Shown one piece after another: positions 44,322-52,866 of a stretch of DNA of 64,000 nt. The position numbers and the translations under genes were made by a program. The notes beneath the pieces were generated by a model. It was given only the letters and a program-made list of their open reading frames with translations. It searched no databases and was not told the origin of the DNA. Source of the stretch: Pseudonocardia hierapolitana (GTDB taxonomy: Bacteria; Actinomycetota; Actinomycetes; Mycobacteriales; Pseudonocardiaceae); NCBI RefSeq assembly GCF_007994075.1, contig NZ_VIWU01000001.1, positions 6,262,001 to 6,326,000 on the forward strand. The letters run 5' to 3'. Each line of letters opens with the position of its first letter. Position 1 is the stretch's first letter.

Positions 44322-47080
44322 GGCGTGCGGTCCTCCCCGACGAGCTGCAGGAACGCGTCCTCGAGGCGCCGGCGCGGGCCGGCCGCCGTCACCTCGACCC
44401 CCGCGGTGACGAGCGCTCGCACCGCCGCGCCGCGAGGCGTGCCGTTCAGCTCGGCGTGCACGCCTCCGTCGATCACCTCGACGGAGCGGACGCCTGCGAG
44501 GTCGGAGAGCACGGATGCCGCGCGCTCCGGTGCGTCGACGGTGAACGTGGCGGCACCGCCGCCCGCGATGATCTCCTCGACCGTGCCGTCGGCCACCACC
44601 TCGCCGCGGTGCATCACGACGACGTGGGTGCACGTCTGTTCCACCTCGGCGAGCAGGTGGCTCGACACCACGACCGTCCGGCCCCGCGCGGCGTAGCGGC
44701 GCAGGACGTCGCGCATCGTCGAGATCTGGGGCGGGTCGAGCCCGTTGGTCGGCTCGTCGAGCACCAGCAGGTCGGGGAGCCCGAGCATGGCCTGCGCGAT
44801 GGCGAGCCGCTGGCGCATGCCCTGGCTGTACGTGCCCACCCGGCGGTCGAGCGCCGCGCCGAGCTCGGCGATCTCGAGCGCCTCCTCGATGTGCGCGTCG
44901 GCGGCGGGGCGACCGGTGGCCGCCCAGTAGAGGCGCAGGTTGTCGCGGCCGGACAGGTGCGGGAGGAAGCCGGGGCCCTCGACGAACGCCCCGATGCGCG
45001 CCAGCACCGGAGATCCCGGCCCGATCGGCTGCCCGAACGCGCTGATCGTGCCGGCGGTGGGGCGCACCAGGCCCATGAGCATGCGCAGCACGGTGGTCTT
45101 GCCTGCGCCGTTGGGTCCGAGCAGGCCCAGCACGATCCCCTTCTCCACGGTGAACGAGACGTCCTTCACCGCCTGGAAGCCGCCGGCGTAGGTCTTGGCG
45201 AGCCCGGTGACGACCAGCGGGGGGCCGTCGCCGTCCGCCGGCTGCGCGGTGTCGCGCCTGCGGCGCAGCCGGGCGAGCGCCCAGCCGAGTACGGCGACGG
45301 CCAGTGCCGCCACGATGCCGAGGAGCGGCCCGAGCGGCACGGTGGAGGCGGTGGCGCTGGTGCCCGGCACGACCGGCACGGTCAGATCTCCGGTCACCCC
45401 GACCTGCCAGACCGCGGGCTCGACCGGGCCGGTGAAGCCCTGGTCGGTGGTCGCTATGGAGACGGCGAGCTGGTTGCCGGACTCGACGGGCGCCACCACG
45501 CCGGGCAGCGCCACCGTGACCGTCACGGGCGTCCCGTCGGCGGGCACCGGCACGCGCATCGGGGCGACCGCGCCGCCGAGCAGTGTGCGCCGCCCGTCCG
45601 GCGCGAGCTCGGTGATCCGGGCGAACAGCACGGCCTCGGCGGGTGCGGGCTGGCCCGGCACGCGCGAGACGCTCACCTGCACCCGCGGGGTGCCCGCCAC
45701 GAGGAGCGAGGCCGCGAGCGGTTCCGTGCGGAAGGTGGCCGACTGGCCCGCCGGGTCGGCCGCGAACGCGGAGATCCGGCCGGCGACGGAGCCGAGCGCG
45801 CCGCCGATCCCGGGCAGCGAGGTGATCGCCGCCGGGTGGCCGCCCGCCGGGTGGACGACCTGCCGCGGGCCGCCGTCGAGTGGCAGCGGCGTGGTGAGGA
45901 GCGGGGCGGTGCCCGGCAGGCCCGGGTAGGCGGGTGCGGCGAGGGTGCGGCTGGTGGGCGTGTTCGCGCCGGCGCGGACGCCGCTCTGCACGACGTAGGA
46001 GAAGCCGGTGCCCGGGTCGTCGCCGGTGCCGGCGAGGTGGAAGCCGAACCAGTCGCGGATGCTGTCTCGGACGGCCACACCCGGCGCGGCACCGTCGTGG
46101 CCGCCCGCGAACCACTCCACCTTCACCCGGCCACCTGCCGCCGCGATCTGCCGGGCGGTCGCGTCGGCCTGGTCGAGGCCGAACAGGGTGTCCTGCTCAC
46201 CCTGCACGAGCAGGGTCGGCGCTGTGATGCGCCCGGCGACGGTGGCGGGCGAGGAGCGGCGCAGCAGCTCGGCCGTGGCGGGGGAGAGCCGGCCGGTGGT
46301 CGCGGCCTCGGTGTAGGCGGCGCAGATCTCGGCGGTGAACCGGCCGCAGGGGTTCACGCCGGTGGCCGGGGTACCGGTGGACGGGTCGCCGTCGGACGGG
46401 TCGCTCCCGGCGGAGAAGAGCATCCCCGCCCAGCCGCTCTTGAACACCCCGTCGGGTGCGGCGACGCCCCCGGCGGGGGTGTCGGCAGGGGGCGGGGTCG
46501 CGGTGGCGGTGTTCGGGAACAGCGCCTGACCGAGGTCGTTCCAGGTGATCACCGGGGCGAGGGCGTCGACGCGCGGGTCGTACCCGGCCAGCAGCAGCGC
46601 GAGTGCCCCGCCGTACGAGGCGCCGGTGACGCCGACGCGCGGGTCGCCCGGCCCGTCCTGCTGGACCTCGGGGAGGGTGGCGAGCCGGTCGACGAGCGCC
46701 CGCGCGTCGGCCACCTCGTGGTCGGGGGAGTCGAGCGCGATCTGCCCGGTGCTCGTGCCGAAACCGCGCGCCGACCAGGTGAGCACCACGAACCCGCTGG
46801 CGACGAGCGCGCGGGCGTCGGCGTCCACCGACGCCTTGCTGCCGCCGAAACCGTGGGCCACCAGCACCGCAGGGGCCGGGGTGACGGCCGGCAGGTAGAG
46901 CGAGGTGTCGAGCTCGACGCCGTCGGATGTGGTGACCCGTTCCTCGGTGACCCGTTCCTCGGCGACCGCGACACCGGCGGGGGCGGCACCCGTCAGCAGC
47001 AGACCTGCCACGACCGCGAGCACGACGCTGATCGCCAGGGGGGCCACTGGGGACGGCCGGGCGCCGCGGGCGGGGTGCAC
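44318..47080 (-). CDS. exported S15/CocE-type hydrolase fused to ABC transporter ATPase
   Basis: 920-aa fusion. Residues about 15-40: signal/anchor helix. About 50-350: X-Pro dipeptidyl-peptidase (S15) alpha/beta hydrolase with nucleophile Ser155 in GASYGG, Asp297 in GEQDTLF and His328 in FAGGHDG. About 380-570: CocE-like jelly-roll domain. About 583-604: a transmembrane helix followed by RRRR. About 620-850: ABC ATPase with Walker A GPNGAGKT (655-662), signature YSQGMRQR and Walker B LLVLDEP. The topology puts the hydrolase outside and the ATPase inside. It overlaps the ABC-2 permease gene by four bases. All catalytic motifs appear intact; the substrate is unknown. Confidence 0.88.
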   Translation of the reverse strand: MHPARGARPSPVAPLAISVVLAVVAGLLLTGAAPAGVAVAEERVTEERVTTSDGVELDTSLYLPAVTPAPAVLVAHGFGGSKASVDADARALVASGFVVLTWSARGFGTSTGQIALDSPDHEVADARALVDRLATLPEVQQDGPGDPRVGVTGASYGGALALLLAGYDPRVDALAPVITWNDLGQALFPNTATATPPPADTPAGGVAAPDGVFKSGWAGMLFSAGSDPSDGDPSTGTPATGVNPCGRFTAEICAAYTEAATTGRLSPATAELLRRSSPATVAGRITAPTLLVQGEQDTLFGLDQADATARQIAAAGGRVKVEWFAGGHDGAAPGVAVRDSIRDWFGFHLAGTGDDPGTGFSYVVQSGVRAGANTPTSRTLAAPAYPGLPGTAPLLTTPLPLDGGPRQVVHPAGGHPAAITSLPGIGGALGSVAGRISAFAADPAGQSATFRTEPLAASLLVAGTPRVQVSVSRVPGQPAPAEAVLFARITELAPDGRRTLLGGAVAPMRVPVPADGTPVTVTVALPGVVAPVESGNQLAVSIATTDQGFTGPVEPAVWQVGVTGDLTVPVVPGTSATASTVPLGPLLGIVAALAVAVLGWALARLRRRRDTAQPADGDGPPLVVTGLAKTYAGGFQAVKDVSFTVEKGIVLGLLGPNGAGKTTVLRMLMGLVRPTAGTISAFGQPIGPGSPVLARIGAFVEGPGFLPHLSGRDNLRLYWAATGRPAADAHIEEALEIAELGAALDRRVGTYSQGMRQRLAIAQAMLGLPDLLVLDEPTNGLDPPQISTMRDVLRRYAARGRTVVVSSHLLAEVEQTCTHVVVMHRGEVVADGTVEEIIAGGGAATFTVDAPERAASVLSDLAGVRSVEVIDGGVHAELNGTPRGAAVRALVTAGVEVTAAGPRRRLEDAFLQLVGEDRTP

Positions 47081-47126
47081 AGGACGACGTTACGGGGTGC
47101 CTGTCCGTAGTGTCCTCAGTGCGCTC

Positions 47127-47438
47127 TCAGGGCGCGGCTGGACCCGGGAGCGTCACCTCGTCGAAGTGCTCCACGCGGGGCTCGCCGTCCAGGAACGGGC
47201 CGATGTGGCCGCGCCAGCGCCCGAAGTTCTCCGACTCCCGGAAGCCGACGGTGTGGGCCTCCACGCTGTCCCACTCGATCAACAACACGAACCGGCCGGG
47301 TGTCTCGATGCCCTTCGTGAGGCGGGCGTTGCGGAAGCCCGGCGTGTCCGAGACGTACCGGATGCCCTCGCGGACGGCGGCGGCGAACTCCTCATCGGTG
47401 CCCGGCAGCACGGCGATGTCAGCGATCTCCAGGACCAT
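47127..47438 (-). CDS. antibiotic biosynthesis monooxygenase (ABM) domain protein
   Basis: 103-aa single-domain dimeric alpha-beta barrel (ABM family): MVLEIADIAVLPGTDEEFAAAV at the start, TPGFRNARLTKGIETPGRFVLLIEWDSVEAHTVGFRES and HFDEV at the end. Members include quinol monooxygenases and haem-degrading enzymes; no specific residue fixes the function. ATG at 47438. Divergent from the cupin gene, with 51 bases between starts. Confidence 0.85.
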   Translation of the reverse strand: MVLEIADIAVLPGTDEEFAAAVREGIRYVSDTPGFRNARLTKGIETPGRFVLLIEWDSVEAHTVGFRESENFGRWRGHIGPFLDGEPRVEHFDEVTLPGPAAP

Positions 47439-47489
47439 GTGGGCATCCTCGCACGAGTGGAACGGGCGCGATCGGGGCACAGATCCGGC

Positions 47490-47882
47490 ATGGATCACTT
47501 CACCATCGCCTCCGTCGCGGAGCGGAGTGACGACTTCCGCCGCGTCCTCTGGACCGGTGACCACACCCAGCTCGTGATCATGACGATCCCTCCCGGTGGG
47601 GAGATCGGCGAGGAGGTGCACGAGGGGATCGACCAGATCCTCACGTTCGTCAGCGGATCCGCCGAGGCGCGGGTGGCCGGCGAGACGAAGGCCGTCGAGG
47701 CGGGCGACCTCGTGGTCGTGCCGGCGGGCACGAAGCACAACTTCGTGAACACCGGCCCGAACCCGCTGGTCCTGTACACGGTCTACGGCCCGCCGGACCA
47801 CGCGCCCGGAGCCGTGCACCGCACGAAGGAGGAGGCCGACGCGGCGGAGGAGTCGGGCGAGGACGAACCGCCGACCTCCTGA
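47490..47882 (+). CDS. cupin-domain protein
   Basis: 130-aa single cupin barrel. Motif 1 is IPPGGEIGEEVHEGIDQILTFVSG and motif 2 VVVPAGTKHNFVNTG, giving Glu and His residues for a metal, though the first motif has a single His (EEVHEGIDQ). An acidic tail (TKEEADAAEESGEDEPP) follows. Function unknown, perhaps an isomerase or dioxygenase-like sensor. ATG at 47490. Confidence 0.85.
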   Translation: MDHFTIASVAERSDDFRRVLWTGDHTQLVIMTIPPGGEIGEEVHEGIDQILTFVSGSAEARVAGETKAVEAGDLVVVPAGTKHNFVNTGPNPLVLYTVYGPPDHAPGAVHRTKEEADAAEESGEDEPPTS

Positions 47883-47913
47883 CCCGGCGAGGGCAGCGCG
47901 TCAGCGTTCGGCC

Positions 47914-49332
47914 GTGACCCAACAGGGCGTTGTGGCCGCGGGCCACCCGGCGTCGGCGGCGGCCGGCGCGGCTGCCCTGCGGGCCGGGGGCAACGCCGTG
48001 GACGCGGCGGTGGCCGCCGTCCTCACGTCGTTCGTGGCGGAGCCGCTGCTCACCGGGCTGGGTGCGGGGGGCTACATGCTCGTCGCGCCGCCCGGGCAGC
48101 GGCCGCTGCTCCTCGACTTCTTCGTGGAGACCCCCGGTCGCGGAGCGGATGCGCGCCCCGCCCCGATGACCGACGTCCTGGTGACGTTCGAGGGCACCAC
48201 CCAGGTGTTCCAGATCGGGGCCTCCTCGTGCGCCACGTACGGGGTGCCCGCCGGCGTGGCCGCCGCGGCTGAGCAGTTCGGCCGGATGCCGTTGGCCGAG
48301 CTGACCGCGCCCGCGGCCCGCCTCGCCCGCACCGGAGTGCGGGTGAACGCGATGCAGGCGTACGTATTCGAGCTGCTGGTGGACGTCGTCGGCTCGACCC
48401 CCGAGGCGGCCGCGCGATTCACGGTGGACGGGCGCCCGCCGCGGGAGGGCGAGCTGCTGCGGGACCCGGAGCTGGCCGACGCGCTCGACCGGCTCGGGGC
48501 CGAAGGGGCCGCGCCGTTCTACACCGGCGACATCGGCTGCGCCGTCGCAGACCGGGTGTGCGCCGGCGGCGGCGTGCTGACGCGGGCCGACCTCGAGGCG
48601 TACCGCGTCGTGCGCCGGAACCCGCTGTGCGTCACCTACGGCGGGCGCCAGGTCTTCACCAACCCCCCGCCGAGCGCGGGCGGCAGCCGGCTCGTCGGCG
48701 CGCTCGCCCACCTGGAGACCACCGGCCACGCGCCGGACGCGCCCGGCATCGCCGCGGCCCTCGAAGCGGGGGTGCGCAACGGGCCGGCGCCGGGGGACGC
48801 GCTGGGATCGACCACGCACACCTCGGTGCTCGACGCCGAGGGCTGGGCGTGCTCGGTGACCTGCTCCAACGGCACCGGCTCCGGGGTGACCGTCCCGGGG
48901 ACGGGCGTCCACCTCAACAACATGCTCGGCGAGCACGACCTGTTCGTCCCCGACGGCGTCGGTGAGCGGCTGTCGTCGGCGATGGCCCCGACGGTGGTCC
49001 GCCGCGACGGCACCACCGAGCTCGTGCTGGGCTCCGCGGGGTCGAGCCGGATCCGCAGCGCCCTGCTGCAGGTCCTCGTCAACGTGCTCGATCGGGGCGA
49101 TTCGCCGCAGCGGGCCGTGGATGCGCCGCGGATCCACGTGGAGCGGGGGACCGCCTACGCCGAGCCGGGGATCGACGCGGTGGCGCTGGAGGCGGCCGCT
49201 TACCCCGTCACGCGGTTCGCCGCCCCGAACCTGTTCTTCGGCGGGTGCCAGGCCGTCCGGCGCGACCCGGCCACCGGCGCGCTCGACGGGGGAGCGGACG
49301 CGCGGCGGTGCGGCGCGGTGGTAGTGGTCTGA
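47914..49332 (+). CDS. gamma-glutamyltransferase-family protein
   Basis: Ntn-hydrolase of 472 aa. It transfers or hydrolyses gamma-glutamyl groups after self-cleavage at a Thr. Here Thr300 in GSTTHTSVLD is the predicted nucleophile, and SGVTVPGTGVHLNNML and GSAGSSRIRSALLQVLVNVLD match the small subunit. The protein is shorter than typical enzymes (about 550-580 aa) and has no signal peptide. The large subunit lacks about 60-90 residues, so it may have a different acceptor or be cytosolic. GTG at 47914. Confidence 0.85.
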   Translation: MTQQGVVAAGHPASAAAGAAALRAGGNAVDAAVAAVLTSFVAEPLLTGLGAGGYMLVAPPGQRPLLLDFFVETPGRGADARPAPMTDVLVTFEGTTQVFQIGASSCATYGVPAGVAAAAEQFGRMPLAELTAPAARLARTGVRVNAMQAYVFELLVDVVGSTPEAAARFTVDGRPPREGELLRDPELADALDRLGAEGAAPFYTGDIGCAVADRVCAGGGVLTRADLEAYRVVRRNPLCVTYGGRQVFTNPPPSAGGSRLVGALAHLETTGHAPDAPGIAAALEAGVRNGPAPGDALGSTTHTSVLDAEGWACSVTCSNGTGSGVTVPGTGVHLNNMLGEHDLFVPDGVGERLSSAMAPTVVRRDGTTELVLGSAGSSRIRSALLQVLVNVLDRGDSPQRAVDAPRIHVERGTAYAEPGIDAVALEAAAYPVTRFAAPNLFFGGCQAVRRDPATGALDGGADARRCGAVVVV

Positions 49333-49372
49333 GGCTCGAACTCCAGCTGTAGATCGCTATGCCGATACATCG

Positions 49373-49406
49373 GATCATGGCCCGGCAGCAGCGCCAGACC
49401 ATGATC
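49373..49406. terminator. bidirectional terminator hairpin
   Basis: GATCATGG (49373-49380) and CCATGATC (49399-49406) pair over 8 bases with an 18-base loop, between the convergent gamma-glutamyltransferase and LigD-polymerase genes. CATGATC palindromic segments recur in other intergenic regions of the window (34702, 35087). Confidence 0.4.
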
Positions 49407-49434
49407 ACGAGATTCGGCTGTGGTGCTGGAGGGC

Positions 49435-50418
49435 CTACTGCCGCCGGGCCCGCGCTCGCCGCTTCCCCTCGTGCATGGCCGCGACCCGGGCGATCGGGAT
49501 CGCGTGCCCCTCCTCCAGGAGATCGGCGGGGAGGCTCTGGGGCGCGGGCATCCGCTCGTGCCAGGGGTCGCCGTCGCCGAGGAGGTCGACGGCGGTGCGG
49601 ACGGTGAAGTCGCGGGGCGACACGCCGTCCAGGTCGTCCCATGCCACGGGGAACGACACCGGCACGCCCGGCCGCACGCGGGGGCTGTAGGCCGCCACCA
49701 CGGTGGCCCCACCCGATCGGGTGGAGTCGACGAACACCTTCCCGCCCCGGTCCTCCTTGATGTAGGCCGTGGTGGCGACGTCGGGGTCGACGCGCTCCGC
49801 ACGGGCGGCGAGCGCGCGGGTGGCCGCAGCGGCGTCCTCGAAGCCGACGCCCTCGTCGAGGGGCACGAAGATGTGCAGCCCCTTCGACCCGCTCGTCTTC
49901 ACGATGCCCTCGAGCCCGCTGTCGGTGAGGGCCTGGTGCACGAGGCGCGCCGCCCGGACCACGTGGGAGAAGTCGTCGCCCTCAGGTGGGTCGAGGTCGA
50001 GGATCAGGTAGGTGGGGTGCGGCTCGCCCACCCGCATCAGGGTGGGGTGGTACTCCACCGAGCGCTGGTTGGCGAACCACAGCAGCGTGCGCCGGTCGTT
50101 CGCCAGCGCGTAGCGCACCTCGCGCCGCGACGCCTCGGCCCACACCGTGGTGGTCTCGACCCAGTCGGGCGTGTACTTGGGCACGTTCTTCTGCATGAAC
50201 GGCTCCTGCCCCGGCCGGATCCGGATCACCGACAGCGGTCGCCGCCGCAGCTCGGGCAGGATGCGGTCGCGCACCGCGTCGAGGTAGTCGACGAGGTCGC
50301 GCTTGGTGGCGTCGGCGCCGTCGAAGAGCGGCTGGTCGAGGTTGGTCAGCTCCACCCCGGCCCGCGTCTCGACGGTCTTCGCGCGGCTCACCGGGGCACT
50401 CAACCACGGCAGAGCCAC
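49435..50418 (-). CDS. stand-alone LigD-type DNA polymerase/primase domain
   Basis: 327-aa protein corresponding to the polymerase domain of the NHEJ ligase LigD (archaeo-eukaryotic primase fold), here without nuclease or ligase domains. The metal motif LILDLDPPEGD (Asp141, Asp143), KTSGSKGLHIFVPL and YIKEDRGGKVFVD are intact. It probably fills gaps at double-strand breaks. No Ku or ligase gene is in the window. GTG or ATG start at 50418. The C-terminus is Arg/Lys rich (GKRRARARR). Confidence 0.9.
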   Translation of the reverse strand: MALPWLSAPVSRAKTVETRAGVELTNLDQPLFDGADATKRDLVDYLDAVRDRILPELRRRPLSVIRIRPGQEPFMQKNVPKYTPDWVETTTVWAEASRREVRYALANDRRTLLWFANQRSVEYHPTLMRVGEPHPTYLILDLDPPEGDDFSHVVRAARLVHQALTDSGLEGIVKTSGSKGLHIFVPLDEGVGFEDAAAATRALAARAERVDPDVATTAYIKEDRGGKVFVDSTRSGGATVVAAYSPRVRPGVPVSFPVAWDDLDGVSPRDFTVRTAVDLLGDGDPWHERMPAPQSLPADLLEEGHAIPIARVAAMHEGKRRARARRQ

Positions 50419-50419
50419 C

Positions 50420-50926
50420 TCAGCCAGGTGGCAGATGGTGGAGATCCACCTTGCGGAGGGCGCCGTCGGCGACCTCGGCCGTCATCCAGGTGAAGGTCGG
50501 CTGCCGGCGCCGGTCGGTGGGGGAGCCGGGGTTGAGCAGGCGCAGCCCGGTCGCCGCCGTGGTGTCCCACGGGATGTGGCTGTGGCCGAACACCAGCACG
50601 TCGACGTCCGGGTAGGCCCGCGCGCAGCGCCGTTCGCGGCCGGCGGCGGCGCCGGTCTCGTGGACCACCGCGAACCGGACGCCGTTCACCTCGACCCGCG
50701 CCACCTCGGGCAGCCGGGCCCGCAGCGCGGCGCCGTCGTTGTTGCCGTGGACGCCGACGAGCCGGCGCGCCCTGGCCTCGAGCGCGTCCAGCAGGTCGAC
50801 CGACACCCAGTCGCCCGCGTGGATCACGACGTCGGCGGAGTCGACGGCCGACCACACCGGTGCGGGCAGGTCCTTCGCCCGCACCGGCAGGTGGGTGTCG
50901 GAGATCAGCAGCAGCTTCAGGGTCAG
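50420..50926 (-). CDS. metallophosphoesterase (YfcE/MJ0936 type) with apparent CTG start
   Basis: 168-aa metallophosphoesterase with all metal-binding motifs when read from CTG at 50926: ISDTHLP (residues 8-14), HAGDW, GNNDGA and FGHSH. The only ATG/GTG/TTG available (GTG at 50884) would remove the essential DTH motif. CTG at 50926 overlaps the FKBP stop (CTGA), the same arrangement as the ATGA/GTGA junctions elsewhere, so coupling to the upstream gene is likely. The product would be a phosphodiesterase or phosphatase; substrate unknown. Confidence 0.8.
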   Translation of the reverse strand: MTLKLLLISDTHLPVRAKDLPAPVWSAVDSADVVIHAGDWVSVDLLDALEARARRLVGVHGNNDGAALRARLPEVARVEVNGVRFAVVHETGAAAGRERRCARAYPDVDVLVFGHSHIPWDTTAATGLRLLNPGSPTDRRRQPTFTWMTAEVADGALRKVDLHHLPPG

Positions 50927-51297
50927 TGCACGTCCACGAGGTCGACGACGAAGATCAGCGTCTCGCCGGGCTTGATCGCGCCGCCCGCGCCGCGGTCGCC
51001 GTAGCCCAGGTGCGGCGGGATCACCAGCCTGCGGCGCCCGCCGACCTTCATCCCGGCCACGCCGCGGTCCCAGCCCGCGATGACGCGCCCGGCGCCCAGC
51101 GGGAACTGGAACGTCGAGCCGCGGTTCCAGGAGGCGTCGAACTCCTCGCCGGTGGACTGCGCCACACCGACGTAGTGCACCTCGACGGTGCGACCCGGGG
51201 TCGCCTCGGCGCCGACGCCGGGGTTGAGGTCCTCGACCAGCAGGTCAGCGGGGGCGGGGCCGTCGTGCGGGTCGACGTCGGGTCGTTGCAGAGCCAC
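50923..51297 (-). CDS. FKBP-type peptidyl-prolyl cis-trans isomerase
   Basis: Single-domain FKBP of 124 aa catalysing proline isomerisation in the cytosol; no signal peptide. Active-site residues: VEVHYVG, EEFDASWNRG, FQFPLGAGRVIAGWDRGVAGM and RLVIPPHLGYGDRGAGG, ending FVVDLVDV. ATG at 51297. The stop overlaps the metallophosphoesterase start. Confidence 0.95.
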   Translation of the reverse strand: MALQRPDVDPHDGPAPADLLVEDLNPGVGAEATPGRTVEVHYVGVAQSTGEEFDASWNRGSTFQFPLGAGRVIAGWDRGVAGMKVGGRRRLVIPPHLGYGDRGAGGAIKPGETLIFVVDLVDVH

Positions 51298-51363
51298 GTT
51301 CTTCCTCCTGAGGGTGGGCGTGCCCAGCGTGCCAGACGGGGTGGCGCGGGGTAGACAGGCCTC

Positions 51364-52851
51364 GTGGCCAGGCCTGACGTGGGGCGACCGGTCGCCGACG
51401 CCCCGGACCCGAACCGGTGGCGGGCGCTGTCGGTCACGCTCGTCGCGGGCTTCATGAGCCTGCTCGACGTCAGCATCGTCTCGGTCGCGCTGCCCTCCCT
51501 GCAGCAGAGCCTCGGCGCCGAGCCTGCGACGGTGCAGTGGGTCGTCTCCGGGTACGCGCTCACGTTCGGCCTCGCGCTCGTGCCGGCGGGACGGCTGGGC
51601 GACGCGCTGGGGCGGCGGCGGATGTTCCTCGGCGCCCTGTCGGCGTTCGTGCTGTTCAGCGGTCTCGCCGGCGCGGCCCCGAGCATCGGGCTACTCGTGG
51701 CGGCCCGGCTCGCGCAGGGCCTCGCGGCGGGCGCGCTGGCGCCGCAGAACTCCGGGCTGATCCAGCAGCTCTTCAGCGGCGCCGAACGCGGGAGGGCGTT
51801 CGGGCTCTTCGGCGCGACCGTCGGGATCTCCACGGCCGTGGGCCCGGTCGTCGGCGGGGTCATCCTCGCACTGGCGGGTGGCGTGGACGGGTGGCGCTGG
51901 ATCTTCCTCGTCAACGTGCCCATCGGGGTGGTCGCGCTCGTGCTCGCGGCGCGGCTCATCCCCCGGACGGCGGCCGGCCGCGCGGGGCACATCGACGTCG
52001 TCGGCGGCCTGCTGCTCGCGGGCGCCGTGCTCGCCGTGCTGCTGCCGCTGGCCGAGGCCGACGCCGGTGGCCTCGCCCGGTTGTGGTGGCTGTTCCCCGT
52101 CGCGGTCGGGACGGCGGCGCTGTTCGTCCGGTGGGAGCGACGCGTGATGCGCCGTCACGGCGCCCCGCTGCTCGACCTGCGCCTCCTGTCCAGCACGCGC
52201 GGATACGCCACCGGCGCGGCGCTCGGCGCCGTCTACTTCCTCGGCTTCTCCGGCATCTGGCTGGTGTTCGCGCTGTTCCTGCAGTCCGGGCTGGGCTACA
52301 CGCCGCTGCAGTCCGGTCTCTCGGTCACGGCGTTCGCGATCGGGTCCGCGGTGTCGGCCGCGATCGGTGGGCGGCTCGTCGAGCGCTTCGGCCGCAGGTT
52401 GACCGTCATCGGGCTGAGCGGCGTGCTCATCGGGCTGCTGGTGACGATCGGTGTGGTGCTGGTCGTGCCGGCCGAGTCGCTGGCGGGGGCGCTGGCGGTG
52501 CCGCTCCTGGTGGCGGGGATCGGCGGTGGGCTGGTGATCTCCCCGAACATCACGCTGACGCTGCGCGAGGTGCCGGTCCGCATGGCCGGATCGGCAGGAG
52601 GTGCCCTGCAGACCGGCCAGCGCGTCGGGGCGGCGATCGGCACCGCTGCGCTGCCCGGCGCGTACTACCTGGTGCTCGGCGCAACCGGGCAGGACCACCA
52701 GGTCGCCGCCGCGGTTGCGCTCTCCGGTGCGGTGCTCTCGGTGACGGCGGCGCTCGTCATCGCCGTGCGGGACCTGCGGCAGGAGCGGGTCGCCCGGCGC
52801 CGGTGCACCGAGGAGGAGACCCACAGCTACGACCACGCGGCCCACGGCTGA
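51364..52851 (+). CDS. MFS drug exporter of the DHA2 (14-helix) family
   Basis: 495-aa exporter resembling EmrB/QacA proteins that export drugs or metabolites with protons. The opening LVAGFMSLLDVSIVSVALPSLQQSLGAEPATVQWVVSGYALTFGLALVPAGRLGDALGRRRMF holds the family motif A. About fourteen helices are visible. GTG at 51364, divergent from FKBP (66 bases). It ends 15 bases from the convergent S9 peptidase. Confidence 0.9.
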   Translation: MARPDVGRPVADAPDPNRWRALSVTLVAGFMSLLDVSIVSVALPSLQQSLGAEPATVQWVVSGYALTFGLALVPAGRLGDALGRRRMFLGALSAFVLFSGLAGAAPSIGLLVAARLAQGLAAGALAPQNSGLIQQLFSGAERGRAFGLFGATVGISTAVGPVVGGVILALAGGVDGWRWIFLVNVPIGVVALVLAARLIPRTAAGRAGHIDVVGGLLLAGAVLAVLLPLAEADAGGLARLWWLFPVAVGTAALFVRWERRVMRRHGAPLLDLRLLSSTRGYATGAALGAVYFLGFSGIWLVFALFLQSGLGYTPLQSGLSVTAFAIGSAVSAAIGGRLVERFGRRLTVIGLSGVLIGLLVTIGVVLVVPAESLAGALAVPLLVAGIGGGLVISPNITLTLREVPVRMAGSAGGALQTGQRVGAAIGTAALPGAYYLVLGATGQDHQVAAAVALSGAVLSVTAALVIAVRDLRQERVARRRCTEEETHSYDHAAHG

Positions 52852-52866
52852 CGGGTCGAGTGGGCT

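Noticed and set aside
44246..47110. 954-codon plus-strand frame opposite the hydrolase/ATPase fusion
   Set aside because: Antisense shadow; the minus strand carries complete S15 and ABC motifs.
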